DNA of 43,652 nt from Deltaproteobacteria bacterium. Lineage in GTDB: Bacteria; Desulfobacterota; DSM-4660; Desulfatiglandales; HGW-15. Positions 1-9,549 of this stretch are shown piece by piece; the first letter of the stretch is position 1; each line of letters starts with the position of its first letter. A model generated the notes under the pieces. It saw only the letters and a program-made list of their open reading frames with translations, was not told the origin of the DNA and made no database searches. The position numbers were made by a program, and so were the translations under genes. The stretch is taken from positions 1-43,652 of the forward strand of contig JAFDJA010000005.1 of the NCBI GenBank assembly GCA_019307745.1, given 5' to 3'.

Positions 1-103
1 CTGGTTTATGGGACCCTTACGGCAGTGGGATCAAGCGGGAATGAGGTTGTGTTTACCTCGTTTACGGATGACGATTTTGGCGGAGACTCAAACGGAGGCG
101 GTC
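1..103 (+). repeat. Perfect direct repeat of 3848-3950 (module start)
   Basis: Bases 1-103 and 3848-3950 are identical. They encode the start of the same beta-helix module, and similarity then resumes at about 230-540 versus 3960-4275, including stretches of nearly 100 identical bases. The window begins inside this repeat, so the left edge may be an assembly break. Confidence 0.85.
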
Positions 104-1323
104 ACTCGACCGGGACCCCGGGGTACTGGGGCAGAATCTATTTTAACAATACATCCTCGTCCCGCCTGGAGCATGTGAAGGTCAGATACGGGGGATATAA
201 CAGCGATGGCAACATCTATATGTACAACTCTGCTGTGCCGGTGATATCGAGTGAGATCTCAGATGGGTCATCCTTTGGGATCTATTCCTATGATTGCTCT
301 CCCCTGATCCAGGGAAACACGATCTCCAATAATGGGAGCTATGGTATCTACCATCGTGGTTACTACACCCTGCCAAGCCCGGTGGACCGGAATAACACCA
401 TTACGGGCAACTCTTATGGAATCTATGTTCAAAACGCCACCCCCACGATTGACGGGAACACGATCACAGACAACACAAGTTACGGCATCTATTTTACCCA
501 GGTAACAAACAGTCCGGTTATTACCAGTAACACCATTACAGGGAATAATAAGCCGGTGCGCCTGCCATTTTCATCATTGCCCGGCCCTGACGCAGGCAAC
601 ACCCTGTCACCCAATACCTATGAGCAGATCGAGTTTTACGGCAACACCCTGAGCCATGACCTGACCCTGACCACCGCCCCTGTTAACCTCTATTACCAGG
701 TTGGAGGGAATGTGACAGTTGCCACAGGGGCAAAGCTGACAATCGAGCCGGGTGTGGTCTGGAAGTTTGCAAGCAGTGTAGGCATAGACGTAAACGGGGC
801 TCTTTACGCGGTTGGTGGCTCATCGGATAGTATTGTCTTTACCTCCTACCGTGACGATGAGTTTGGCGGAGACACTAATGGCGGAGGTTTCAGCACTGGT
901 CAGCCGGGAGACTGGAATCGGATCTATTTTTCCGATTCAGCGGTTGAATTTCTGACACGCCTGGAACATGTGAAGGTCCTTTATGGCGGGAGTGGCGGGT
1001 CTGGCAACATTAATATGAACAACTCTTCTGTACCGGTGATATCGAGTGAGATCTCCTACGGATCATCATACGGTATCTATGCCTTGAATTGCTCTCCCCT
1101 GATCCAGGGAAACACGATCTCTAATAATGGGAGTTATGGGATCTATACCTGGGATGGCTCTCCCCTGATCCAGGTAAACACGATCTCCAATAATGGAAGC
1201 TATGGTATCTACCATCGTGGTTACTACACCCTGCCAAGCCCGGTGGACCTGAATAATACCATTACGGGGAACTTTGGTGGAATTTACGTGCGATATGCCA
1301 CCCCCACGATTGACCACGATTGA
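1..1323 (+). CDS. Beta-helix surface protein, 5'-partial first fragment of a broken gene
   Basis: The frame is open from base 1, so the true start lies left of the window. The protein consists of right-handed parallel beta-helix (PbH1-type) coils of about 23 residues, with recurring units such as SPLIQGNTISNNGSYGIY, alternating with cap segments such as LTIEPGVVWKF. It also contains the FGGDSNGGG-type loop repeated in later modules. Such proteins are normally secreted or surface-bound, either as adhesins or as polysaccharide-active proteins; no catalytic site is recognisable. The frame ends at TGA 1321-1323 only because a 10-bp unit is duplicated at 1304-1323. Removing one copy fuses this frame to the next fragment in the middle of a coil. 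I therefore read this as a piece of one large gene rather than as a complete protein. The function is unknown beyond the fold. Confidence 0.75.
   Translation: MVYGTLTAVGSSGNEVVFTSFTDDDFGGDSNGGGHSTGTPGYWGRIYFNNTSSSRLEHVKVRYGGYNSDGNIYMYNSAVPVISSEISDGSSFGIYSYDCSPLIQGNTISNNGSYGIYHRGYYTLPSPVDRNNTITGNSYGIYVQNATPTIDGNTITDNTSYGIYFTQVTNSPVITSNTITGNNKPVRLPFSSLPGPDAGNTLSPNTYEQIEFYGNTLSHDLTLTTAPVNLYYQVGGNVTVATGAKLTIEPGVVWKFASSVGIDVNGALYAVGGSSDSIVFTSYRDDEFGGDTNGGGFSTGQPGDWNRIYFSDSAVEFLTRLEHVKVLYGGSGGSGNINMNNSSVPVISSEISYGSSYGIYALNCSPLIQGNTISNNGSYGIYTWDGSPLIQVNTISNNGSYGIYHRGYYTLPSPVDLNNTITGNFGGIYVRYATPTIDHD
1304..1323 (+). repeat. Perfect 10-bp tandem duplication causing a frameshift
   Basis: The unit CCACGATTGA occurs twice back to back (1304-1313 and 1314-1323). 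With one copy the reading continues as ATPTIEDNAITDN, the pattern seen in the parallel modules. With two copies the frame shifts by one and meets TGA at once. This could be a real slipped-strand duplication or an assembly error in a repetitive gene. Confidence 0.85.
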
Positions 1324-3958
1324 AGACAACGCCATTACAGACAACAGCGGGGCGTGGGGCATATACTATTATGATGCTCCTGCCGCGCCTGTGATTTCAG
1401 GCAATACGATCACAGAAAATTTCCGAAGCATGATAATCCCGGCAAGCTCCTTACCCAACAGCGCTGACGGGAACACCCTTGCCCCTAACAGCGTAAACGG
1501 GGTGTGGATACGGGGCAACGCGAGGGCCACAGACCTTCGTCTGGAGATGCTCTATGCGGGAGAAGAGCATGAGCTCAGCACCTACCAGATCTATGACACA
1601 ATGACCATGAATTCGGGAGTTACCCTTACGGTGGACCCCGGTGTGGTGGTGAAGTTTTACTCTGGCGCGGGGCTTACCATCAACGGCGGGCTTGACGCGC
1701 AAGGGACATCGGATTTTCCTGTTGTCTTTACCTCCTACAAGGATGACCAGTACGGAGGGGACCTGAACCTTGACGGTTATGATACAACTCCTGTCAACGG
1801 CGATTGGCGTGGCATCTATTTCACCAACCAGGCAGATGACGGAGCGTGCGTGATCGACAACGCGGTGATCCGGTACGGCGGCAGCGCCAACAGCGGTATG
1901 ATATACGCCTATCAGACGAATTTTCCCATCACCAACAGCGTGATATCCAACTCCAGCACCAATGGTATTCGTTCCTACCAGTCGAGCCTGACACTTGCCA
2001 ATAACGAGGTCTTCAGCAACATTGGTGATGGTCTCTATCTTGAATCCTCAGGCACCCATACGATGACAGGGATGAGGATCTTTGCCAATTTTGGTGACGG
2101 GATAGAGGTCAGGAACAGTGTAAGTTCAGCAGTAACGGACAGTGAGATTTTTGGAAATACTGGCTACGGCATCAGGAACAGTACCGGTGTGACTATACCT
2201 GCCCGGGACAACTGGTGGGGAGCAGTGGACGGTCCCGGCGGCAGCGGCACTGGTTCCGGAGATGAGGTCAACGCCTATGTGGATTATGGCTCTCATCTTA
2301 CAACCGGTACGGAGTTCAGCTATTTTGACGCGGGCGGCACAGGTCATTATGGGTACAATATAAGCCAACCAACTGTGAGCGGAATTCCTTCCGATGAATG
2401 GGGTACAAATCCCACGCAGACTTTCCTGTATAATATGGATGAAGGCTTGATTACTGCCGAGTACGCTGACCTTTCAGCATCCTCAACATACAGATTGTTT
2501 GTAACCTATCTGAATCAGGACGATGGCGGCGGGATACAAAACCTGACCGATATAAACAATAAAATAATCCATCCCTCATGGGTGCTCCCTACATCTAATC
2601 CGGTGCAGTATGACTTTTTTATTGCCCCTGATTCCATTGTGGGCGGGAACCTGAGGCTTAATTTTAATGGTCTTTCCGGCCTGAGGACCGTGGTTTCCGG
2701 CATCTTTTTGATAAAAGAGATCTCAACTGACAGCACACCTCCGGTAATTCATCTGAACACCCCGGTCAATGGGGATATTCTGCGGACAGAGGAGCATTTC
2801 ATCTCAGGTACGGTATCTGATGCAGATTCCGGCGTATGGGCTGTGGAAGCCGGGATACAGAAGACAGGGGAAGATCTGAACTGGTATCCTGTAACCTCTG
2901 TCAACAGCACCGGAACGTGGGCATATCAATGGAATAATCCTTCCAGCGGCGAATACACACTCATGGCCAGGGCCGCGGACCAAAGCGGCAATCTGGCGAT
3001 CGCTCTGGAAGTGGCGGTTGTCACCATAGACGGATTAGCGCCATCTCCTGTGACAGGGCTTTTTGTCCAGGGTCTCAGCGGTGTCAGTGATACAATGCGT
3101 CTCACCTGGGCTCTATCCACAGACGATGGGTCAGGGGCCAGTGATGTGGCTGGATATGAGACCTACAGGAGTGAGGGTGCATTCCTGGACTACACCCTTG
3201 TGGGCCAGGCCGCGCCAGGGATCTCTCAGTTTGATGATACCCCTGTGGCAGGGGGGACGGATTATTTTTATTATGTCAGCGCCGTGGATCACGCGGGAAA
3301 CGGTTCGGATTCCACAGTTTTTGGGCCTGTGCAATCAACAGGTGCCAGTGACATAACCCCGCCTGAGGACGTCGCCAGTCTTACAGCCTATGCAACTCAG
3401 GTTTCAGGAGGCAATCCGTCTGTATTCCTCACATGGGCGGGAAGCGCTGATACAGCAGGAGACCTGGTAGACCAACTTCTTTATGTGTCAACAACGAGTG
3501 GTATTACATCCTTTGGTAATAACAACCCGGACTATGATAACGGCCTTGCATACAGCCTTGGCAGAGAGGCCCGGAGTTACCAGGAGATCAGTTTGGCCTC
3601 TGGTCAGGCTTACACCTTTAGGATTACCACTGTTGACGAAGTTCCCAATGAGAGCAGCGGGACAACGGTCACAGTAACACCTGCTGGTATTGAAACCGAG
3701 GTAATCACCCTGGGTGGGACACTTTCAACTGACACGCATCTGAAGAGTGGTGTTTATGTGATCTCAACCGACCTTACTATTCCGGTGGGTGTCACCCTGA
3801 CCATTGAGCCCGGGGTGATAGTGAAGTTTGCCCAAAATCGTTCCATGCTGGTTTATGGGACCCTTACGGCAGTGGGATCAAGCGGGAATGAGGTTGTGTT
3901 TACCTCGTTTACGGATGACGATTTTGGCGGAGACTCAAACGGAGGCGGTCCTATATGA
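1324..3958 (+). CDS. Beta-helix surface protein, middle fragment (frame-shifted)
   Basis: This is the continuation of the beta-helix gene, in the next frame. An open frame with a nominal ATG begins at 1274, but homologous coding resumes only after the duplication at 1304-1323, and no ribosome binding site marks a start. The order is: the end of one beta-helix module, a full module ending in the typical DNWWGAVDGPGG turn, a jelly-roll-like segment, an Ig-like domain (from about 2735, with STPPVIHLNTPVNGD) and an FN3-like domain (about 3015-3340). A linker and the start of another module follow (LTIPVGVTLTIEPGVIVKF). The frame stops at 3956-3958 because sequence present in the parallel module at 104-215 is missing here. 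The fragment is not expected to be made on its own. Confidence 0.65.
3848..3950 (+). repeat. Second copy of the 103-bp module repeat
   Basis: Identical to 1-103. Just after this copy about 112 bp are missing relative to the first copy: the sequence passes from GGCGGTC straight to CTATATGAAC, where the first copy has bases 104-215. The loss shifts the frame. Confidence 0.85.
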
Positions 3959-6900
3959 ACAACTCTTCTGTGCCGGTGATATTGAGTGAGATCTCAGATG
4001 GGTCATCCTTTGGGATCTATTCCTATGATTGCTCTCCCCTGATCCAGGGAAACACGATCTCCAATAATGGGAGCTATGGGATCTACCATCGTGGTTACTA
4101 CACCCTGCCAAGCCCGGTGGACCGGAATAACACCATTACGGGCAACTCTTATGGAATCTATGTTCGATACGCCACCCCCACGATTGACGGGAACACGATC
4201 TCAGGCAACACCAACTACGGGATATATTTTTACCAGGTAACAAACAGTCCAGTTATTACCAGTAACACCATTACAGGGAATCAGGTCTCGATGGTTGTTC
4301 CTGCCAGCGCACTGCCGGATAGTACGAATGTACTCACGCCCAACACAAAGAGCTATATTGGCGTCTATGGAAATGCGATCCAGGAAGATAAGCAGCTGCT
4401 TGTCTGGGGGGAGGGCACACCCGATGAAGTCAGCACCTATGTGGTATTTTCCGGAAACGTAACTGTGCCGGCCTACACCTTTCTTGTCATTGATCCCGGA
4501 GTTACCATGAAGTTCGGCACAGGCGCGGAACTTACAGTTAATGGCGCCATTGTCGCGGATGGGACAATAGATAAAAAGATCGCCTTTACCTCGATCAAGG
4601 ATGACACCTATGGGGGGGATACCAACAACGACGGCTTTAACAGTACTCCTGCCAACGGTGACTGGCAGGGAATTGTTTTCAATGATTCCTTTTTTGAGGC
4701 TTCCTCCTACCTTAATCATGTAAAGGTTCATTATGGCGGATCAAACGGCTCTGGTGGAATTTATATCTATCAGGCCGACATAACCATGGAAAACAGCGAG
4801 ATCTCAAACAGTTACTCCAATGGTGTTCGTGTGTATTCTGCTTCTCCTACGATAACCGGCAACCGGATCTGGGGAAACAGCGCGGATGGTATTCGGGTGG
4901 AGCAAAATTCCGACGCAGAGATCACCTTTAACAAGATCTCCACCAATTTTTCTGACGGTATAGAAGTTCTCGGATCTTCCAATGTACTGGCCACCAATAA
5001 TCAGATTTTCATGAACCGGCAATATGGAATCTACAATCAGACCGGCAACCTGGTGGATGCCACACAGACCTGGTGGGGTGACTCTGACGCAAGCGGCCCA
5101 TATCACGCCACAACGAATCCCGCAGGAACCGGTAACCGGGTAAGTGATAATGTGGATTACAGCTCCTTCAAGACAACGCCTGCTCTTGCCTTTTCTTATC
5201 GTAACTTCAGTGTTGCATCAGGATCTACATACGGGTCCATGGATATGCCCGTATTGACACAGGGGGCACTTTCCGATGAATGGGACCCCGGCAGTTTAAG
5301 GCCGGATCGTACCATGGCCTGGGATGAGTCTAAAGTCATTCTGGATTATACCGGTCTAGTGAGCACTGATCGTTACAAGGTGCGAACCAGTTATTTTAAC
5401 GGTGATCCCAGTGCCAGCCTCCAGAGCCTGACAGACCAGACGGACAACCAGGTCCACGGATCAATTGTGATGCCCACATCGGTGCCTGTCCAGTTCGAAT
5501 TTTCCATCCCATCCTCCTACTATTCAGGCGGCACTGTCTCATTGAAGTTTGTACATGACAATCCAGACACCTCTATTCGGGCGGCGGTCCCGGAGGTGTG
5601 GCTCATGCAGAATATCCTTGAATTCACTCCGCCCCTGTTTGAGGCGGTGGAATACAATGATATGGATGGCGACGGTCTGCTGAGTGTGGGTGATGAGTTT
5701 TATTTCCACTTTTCCGAGGAGATGGATAGTGCCTACCTGGTAAGCGGCACTACTGATGCAAACGCCCGGCTTGTGCCGGAAGGCGGTCTCATATACGGCA
5801 CAATCAATCAGACACGCTGGACCCCTGATAATAAGACGGCCATTGTCACCCTCTCGGATGGCTTTACTGTGACCGGATTAGAGACCATTACTCCTAACGG
5901 TCTGTATGATCCGTTTGAAAATGAATCAATCGGCAGCCAGGATCTGACTATTGTTGATACTATTGATCCTGTATTTACTGGATTGGACTGGATAGATAAT
6001 GACGGAAACAGCGGAATCAGCCTGGGAGACCAGTACATCTTTCATTTCAGCGAGACCATGGATATTTCAGTGATCCAGGACGGGACAGTGGATGCCAACG
6101 TATACCTCAGGCCTGCAGGCGGGATGCGCTATGGAGACGCGAACACGATCAGTTGGGGTCCTGATGGAAGAGAACTTGCTGTGACAGTTACTGAGGGCTT
6201 TACTATCCTCGGGAACGAACTGGTAATTCCAAGCAGCCTAGTGGTTGATGTGGCGGGAAATTCTGTTTTTGGATCACACCAAGCCTATGCATCTACATTG
6301 TATGTCCTTTCTATGAATGTCAGCGGGAATGGTACAACCTCTCCGTCAATAGGGAATCACTACTATATTGAGGGCAGCGGAGTTTCCATCACGGCAGTCC
6401 CTGACAGCGGGTGGGAGTTTGTCAGCTGGAGTGGTGATTTGACGGGTTCAGCTAACCCCACAACAATTGCCATGGATTCAGATAAGACGGTCACGGCTGT
6501 GTTTACTGGGGGAGTGACAACAACCTATACCCTGACAACCATTACTTCCCCTTTCGGAGGAGGCTCGATTACAGCCTTAGGTATAGACTGTCCCGGGGAT
6601 TGTGTTAATACCTATGATACAGGCACAGTGGTCACAATTACTGCTACACCTGACAGCGGGTGGGAGTTTGTCAGCTGGAGTGGTGATTTGACGGGTTCAG
6701 CTAACCCCACAACAATTACCATGGATTCAGACAAGACTGTCACGGCTGTGTTTATCGGGGGAGTGACAACAACCTATACCCTGACAACCATTACTTCCCC
6801 TCTCGGAGGAGGTTCGATTACAGCCTTAGGTATAGACTGTCCTGTGGATTGTGATAATACCTATGATGAAGGCACAGTGGTTACTGTTACTGCTACACCT

Positions 6901-8487
6901 GCCAGCGGGTGGGAGTTTGAGAGCTGGACGGGCGGTGTCGCAAATACAGGTCTTTCAACAACAACGGTGACCATGAATTCCGACAAGACGGTCACGGCTA
7001 AGTTTACTGAGTTGTCAGCCCCAAAACACAAGCTCACTATTGAAATTCAAGGTGTCGGAGCGGTATCTCCTTTTGAGGGAACCCGTTCATTGCCAGAAGG
7101 TGATGTGACTCTGAGCGCGGTTACCGGAGAAAAATGTGCATTTCAATACTGGCAATACAGCGGAGTAACCATCTCTGATGGGATCTTAATGATTTATCTG
7201 ACTGAAGATATGACCATTGTTGCAGTATTTAACTGCCCCCCTGATACACCTTATATCAAACCGGACGGGGGTATTGAAGATAATGCCATTATCCCACCTC
7301 CACCTGACATGACAACCGTATGGCTTCACACAAGCGATTTTGCTGATGCTGATGATGATACACACCTTTATTCACACTGGCAGGTAAGAAGAGGTGACAG
7401 CATCTGGGGCAGGTATGATTATCCCGGGTCTTTTGATTTTATCGCGGATTTATTCAGCGGTCTTACTATGCATGAGGTTTCCGGTATTACTGTTGGAATG
7501 AAGTATGACTGGAGGGTAGGATATGTTGATTCCGGAAGTGGAGTAACCTCTCTATCTAAAGAGTACAGTTTTATTGTTGGGGAATTGGAACTATGTTCGA
7601 AACCTGTTCAGGGTGGCGATAAGGTTTTTGATTACAGGATGATCTCTTTTCCATACTGGCCCAGAATTTCTTTTGCGGAAAAATTGTTTGGCCTTACCGA
7701 TGATCCTACGGTTTTCAGGGCAGGCACCTATGTTCCAGGCTCAGGATACAGAGAGTATGGACACGGTCTTAGAATTAAACCTGGAAGGGCCTATTGGGTA
7801 CTTTCAAGGAATCCCGTTAATATCAGCTTTAGCGGTGTGTCGGTAAGTACCGGCCTGGATATTGAAACAGGATTGTATTATAATGGAAAGACAGGAAACG
7901 GCTGGAACCAGATAGGAATTCCCAATAACAAGGTGTACTCATGGGATGACATACAGGTAGTACAATATGATCTTGCCAGCGGTACTACAAAATTTGGTCC
8001 AACACCGATCTATTCCGGGGTGACATACTCGGAAGTGTCTGCCTATATTGATACAAGGTTGTGGAAATGGACTGGAGATCCGGATCTACCGTATATCTCA
8101 TATGATCCGCATGATTCTGGGGTCACATATACCTCTGGTGCCAGTATTTTGTATCCTTACAACGGCTATTGGGTGGAGGCAAGGAAACCAAACGTATTTC
8201 TTGTGTTTCCGGCAGATGCGGGAGAACCTGCTCCCCTGTTTGAAAGTTTTTATGATGTGCCGCGTGTGAGCCAGGCAGATATCTCACGTACCGTATTTAT
8301 GGACTCTCCCCCAATGCCGGGCAGCGGTTCCAAAAAAAGTTCCGATGACACCGGGTGTTTTATTTATATGGCCGATTCTGTTTCCTGGCACAAGACGGTA
8401 GGCGTTGTGGCTTTGATCATCCTGCTTATGATTGTAAGATTTATCTATCAACTGAAGGTTAGTCGTGGAAGCAGTGCGGGTATCTGA
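3955..8487 (+). CDS. Large beta-helix / InlB-repeat surface protein, C-terminal fragment
   Basis: This is the largest piece of the broken surface gene. The ATG at 3955 lies inside a module (MNNSSVP, which aligns with MYNSAVP and MNNSSVP of the other modules) and has no Shine-Dalgarno sequence, so it is a fragment edge. Order by residue: beta-helix coils (1 to about 390), a jelly-roll-like segment, two Ig-like domains each starting with a D-x-D-x-D-like loop (DMDGDG, DNDGNSG; about 565-780), and three divergent InlB B-repeats of 83 residues (about 782-1020). Then come a further repeat, a Tyr/Trp-rich C-terminal region and a tail. The tail has a GCFI motif, one membrane helix (VVALIILLMIVRFIY) and a short basic end, which suggests C-terminal anchoring or sorting. 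It is likely displayed on the cell surface; ligand and activity are unknown. Confidence 0.75.
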   Translation: MNNSSVPVILSEISDGSSFGIYSYDCSPLIQGNTISNNGSYGIYHRGYYTLPSPVDRNNTITGNSYGIYVRYATPTIDGNTISGNTNYGIYFYQVTNSPVITSNTITGNQVSMVVPASALPDSTNVLTPNTKSYIGVYGNAIQEDKQLLVWGEGTPDEVSTYVVFSGNVTVPAYTFLVIDPGVTMKFGTGAELTVNGAIVADGTIDKKIAFTSIKDDTYGGDTNNDGFNSTPANGDWQGIVFNDSFFEASSYLNHVKVHYGGSNGSGGIYIYQADITMENSEISNSYSNGVRVYSASPTITGNRIWGNSADGIRVEQNSDAEITFNKISTNFSDGIEVLGSSNVLATNNQIFMNRQYGIYNQTGNLVDATQTWWGDSDASGPYHATTNPAGTGNRVSDNVDYSSFKTTPALAFSYRNFSVASGSTYGSMDMPVLTQGALSDEWDPGSLRPDRTMAWDESKVILDYTGLVSTDRYKVRTSYFNGDPSASLQSLTDQTDNQVHGSIVMPTSVPVQFEFSIPSSYYSGGTVSLKFVHDNPDTSIRAAVPEVWLMQNILEFTPPLFEAVEYNDMDGDGLLSVGDEFYFHFSEEMDSAYLVSGTTDANARLVPEGGLIYGTINQTRWTPDNKTAIVTLSDGFTVTGLETITPNGLYDPFENESIGSQDLTIVDTIDPVFTGLDWIDNDGNSGISLGDQYIFHFSETMDISVIQDGTVDANVYLRPAGGMRYGDANTISWGPDGRELAVTVTEGFTILGNELVIPSSLVVDVAGNSVFGSHQAYASTLYVLSMNVSGNGTTSPSIGNHYYIEGSGVSITAVPDSGWEFVSWSGDLTGSANPTTIAMDSDKTVTAVFTGGVTTTYTLTTITSPFGGGSITALGIDCPGDCVNTYDTGTVVTITATPDSGWEFVSWSGDLTGSANPTTITMDSDKTVTAVFIGGVTTTYTLTTITSPLGGGSITALGIDCPVDCDNTYDEGTVVTVTATPASGWEFESWTGGVANTGLSTTTVTMNSDKTVTAKFTELSAPKHKLTIEIQGVGAVSPFEGTRSLPEGDVTLSAVTGEKCAFQYWQYSGVTISDGILMIYLTEDMTIVAVFNCPPDTPYIKPDGGIEDNAIIPPPPDMTTVWLHTSDFADADDDTHLYSHWQVRRGDSIWGRYDYPGSFDFIADLFSGLTMHEVSGITVGMKYDWRVGYVDSGSGVTSLSKEYSFIVGELELCSKPVQGGDKVFDYRMISFPYWPRISFAEKLFGLTDDPTVFRAGTYVPGSGYREYGHGLRIKPGRAYWVLSRNPVNISFSGVSVSTGLDIETGLYYNGKTGNGWNQIGIPNNKVYSWDDIQVVQYDLASGTTKFGPTPIYSGVTYSEVSAYIDTRLWKWTGDPDLPYISYDPHDSGVTYTSGASILYPYNGYWVEARKPNVFLVFPADAGEPAPLFESFYDVPRVSQADISRTVFMDSPPMPGSGSKKSSDDTGCFIYMADSVSWHKTVGVVALIILLMIVRFIYQLKVSRGSSAGI
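6400..7010 (+). repeat. Tandem 249-bp (83-residue) InlB-type repeats
   Basis: Copies start near 6400, 6649 and 6898 with an exact 249-bp period. Each encodes SGWEFVSWSGDLTG-like and SDKTVTAVF-like strands plus a CPxDC pair. The first two copies are almost identical at the DNA level, which points to recent duplication or gene conversion. Confidence 0.85.
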
Positions 8488-8540
8488 AAGAAAGGTTTGA
8501 TAATGGTTGATCTGGTTGGTGGATTTTTTTGCGTGGATCT

Positions 8541-8582
8541 AAAAACAGGGGCAGGGTCGTATCTGACCCTGCCCCTGTTTTT
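8541..8582. terminator. Bidirectional intrinsic terminator
   Basis: A perfect 18-bp inverted repeat (8541-8558 against 8565-8582) with a 6-base loop, GC-rich in the middle and with A5/T5 at its ends. It works on both strands and lies between the convergent surface-protein gene and the tungstate-operon regulator. Confidence 0.9.
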
Positions 8583-8601
8583 CTCATGAATCCAGGATGT
8601 G

Positions 8602-9510
8602 TCAGCCGGGAAAGGCCATCTCTCCTGAATTATTCAGGTCGTATCCTTCCAGGCTTTGGGCAGACTCTCTGAATTTTTTATTATGTAGAAGCCCCAGAAA
8701 AAGCTGAATACCTTTCTCAAAAAAACGTTCTTTTTGAATGATAAAATCAAATTGCTCCCAGCGAAGTAGGATAAAATCAAGGCCCAGCACGCCCGCGACT
8801 GCCCTGATTCCTGGCCCGGCATCTGCCCTTCCCGCAAGCACTTCAAGCCCCACATCAAGATGCTTCTGGAACTCATTCTGATAACCTTTAATCTCATCTC
8901 CTTTTATCCCGGCCTTTTGCAGTTCAGTGTCCAATAAGAGGCGTGTACCTGTGCTTAGAGGCCGGTTTGCGATCCTGATTTCAGGTTTTCCCAGATCTGC
9001 CACGCTCCGAATCCCTCTGGGATTTCCTTTTGCGATCAGAATACCCTGCTCACGTCTGCAGAAATTGACCACAGCAGGCATATGGTCCAGCTCATCTCTC
9101 GCAAATCCAAAATTATAATCCTGTTCATCCTCCTGGAGGAGATGACTCGATGCTATATGACAAAGGTTCCGCCTTAATGCCCGGATGCCGCCCATGCTTC
9201 CCAGGTTGCCGAATACTGCGATATGGTCAGGGTAGTGGCTGTTAAACAGTGATAATGCCTGATCAAGGAGGATATCATTGCTGCCGCTGACTATGAGAAT
9301 GCCATGATAAGGAGGGAGTGGATCAGATGGTCTTGGAAAATTAATTGTCTGATTCTCCACCCATTGCTCTATCAGGTAGCTGGGGAAAAGCCACTTGCCG
9401 GTCACCTTGGTAGCGGGAAGACTCTTTTCACTGATTAGGGAATAGACCATCTTCTCATTGATATTTAACAGTTCAGCAACCTCTTTTGTATTGAGCAGTT
9501 TTTTGTCCAT
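8602..9510 (-). CDS. HTH / periplasmic-binding-like regulator of the tungstate operon
   Basis: 302 residues. An excisionase-type winged HTH (about 5-55; NTKEVAELLNINEKMVYSLI, followed by WLFPSYLIEQWV) is fused to a PBP-like domain of the substrate-binding fold (about 80-285; GSNDILLDQAL, RIANRPLSTGTRLLLD, GRADAGPGIRAVA). Proteins of this build are found beside molybdate/tungstate transporters and are thought to sense the oxyanion, or a cofactor, in the cytoplasm. The gene is the last of a minus-strand tupA-tupB-tupC-regulator operon, 39 bp after tupC, with a good SD (AGAGG) before ATG 9510. By inference it controls the promoter upstream of tupA. It could sense molybdate rather than tungstate. 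Confidence 0.85.
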   Translation of the reverse strand: MDKKLLNTKEVAELLNINEKMVYSLISEKSLPATKVTGKWLFPSYLIEQWVENQTINFPRPSDPLPPYHGILIVSGSNDILLDQALSLFNSHYPDHIAVFGNLGSMGGIRALRRNLCHIASSHLLQEDEQDYNFGFARDELDHMPAVVNFCRREQGILIAKGNPRGIRSVADLGKPEIRIANRPLSTGTRLLLDTELQKAGIKGDEIKGYQNEFQKHLDVGLEVLAGRADAGPGIRAVAGVLGLDFILLRWEQFDFIIQKERFFEKGIQLFLGLLHNKKFRESAQSLEGYDLNNSGEMAFPG

Positions 9511-9549
9511 GGATTACCTCTCTATTTTTTTGAAAAATTGAACAGGGTT

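Noticed and set aside
1066-1362. Minus-strand open frames inside the beta-helix gene
   Set aside because: They are shadows of repetitive coding sequence with no SD, no conserved domain and unlikely composition.
6400-7010. Regular repeat that might be a CRISPR array
   Set aside because: The period is 249 bp, units are coding and in frame; no spacers of 30-40 bp and no cas genes.
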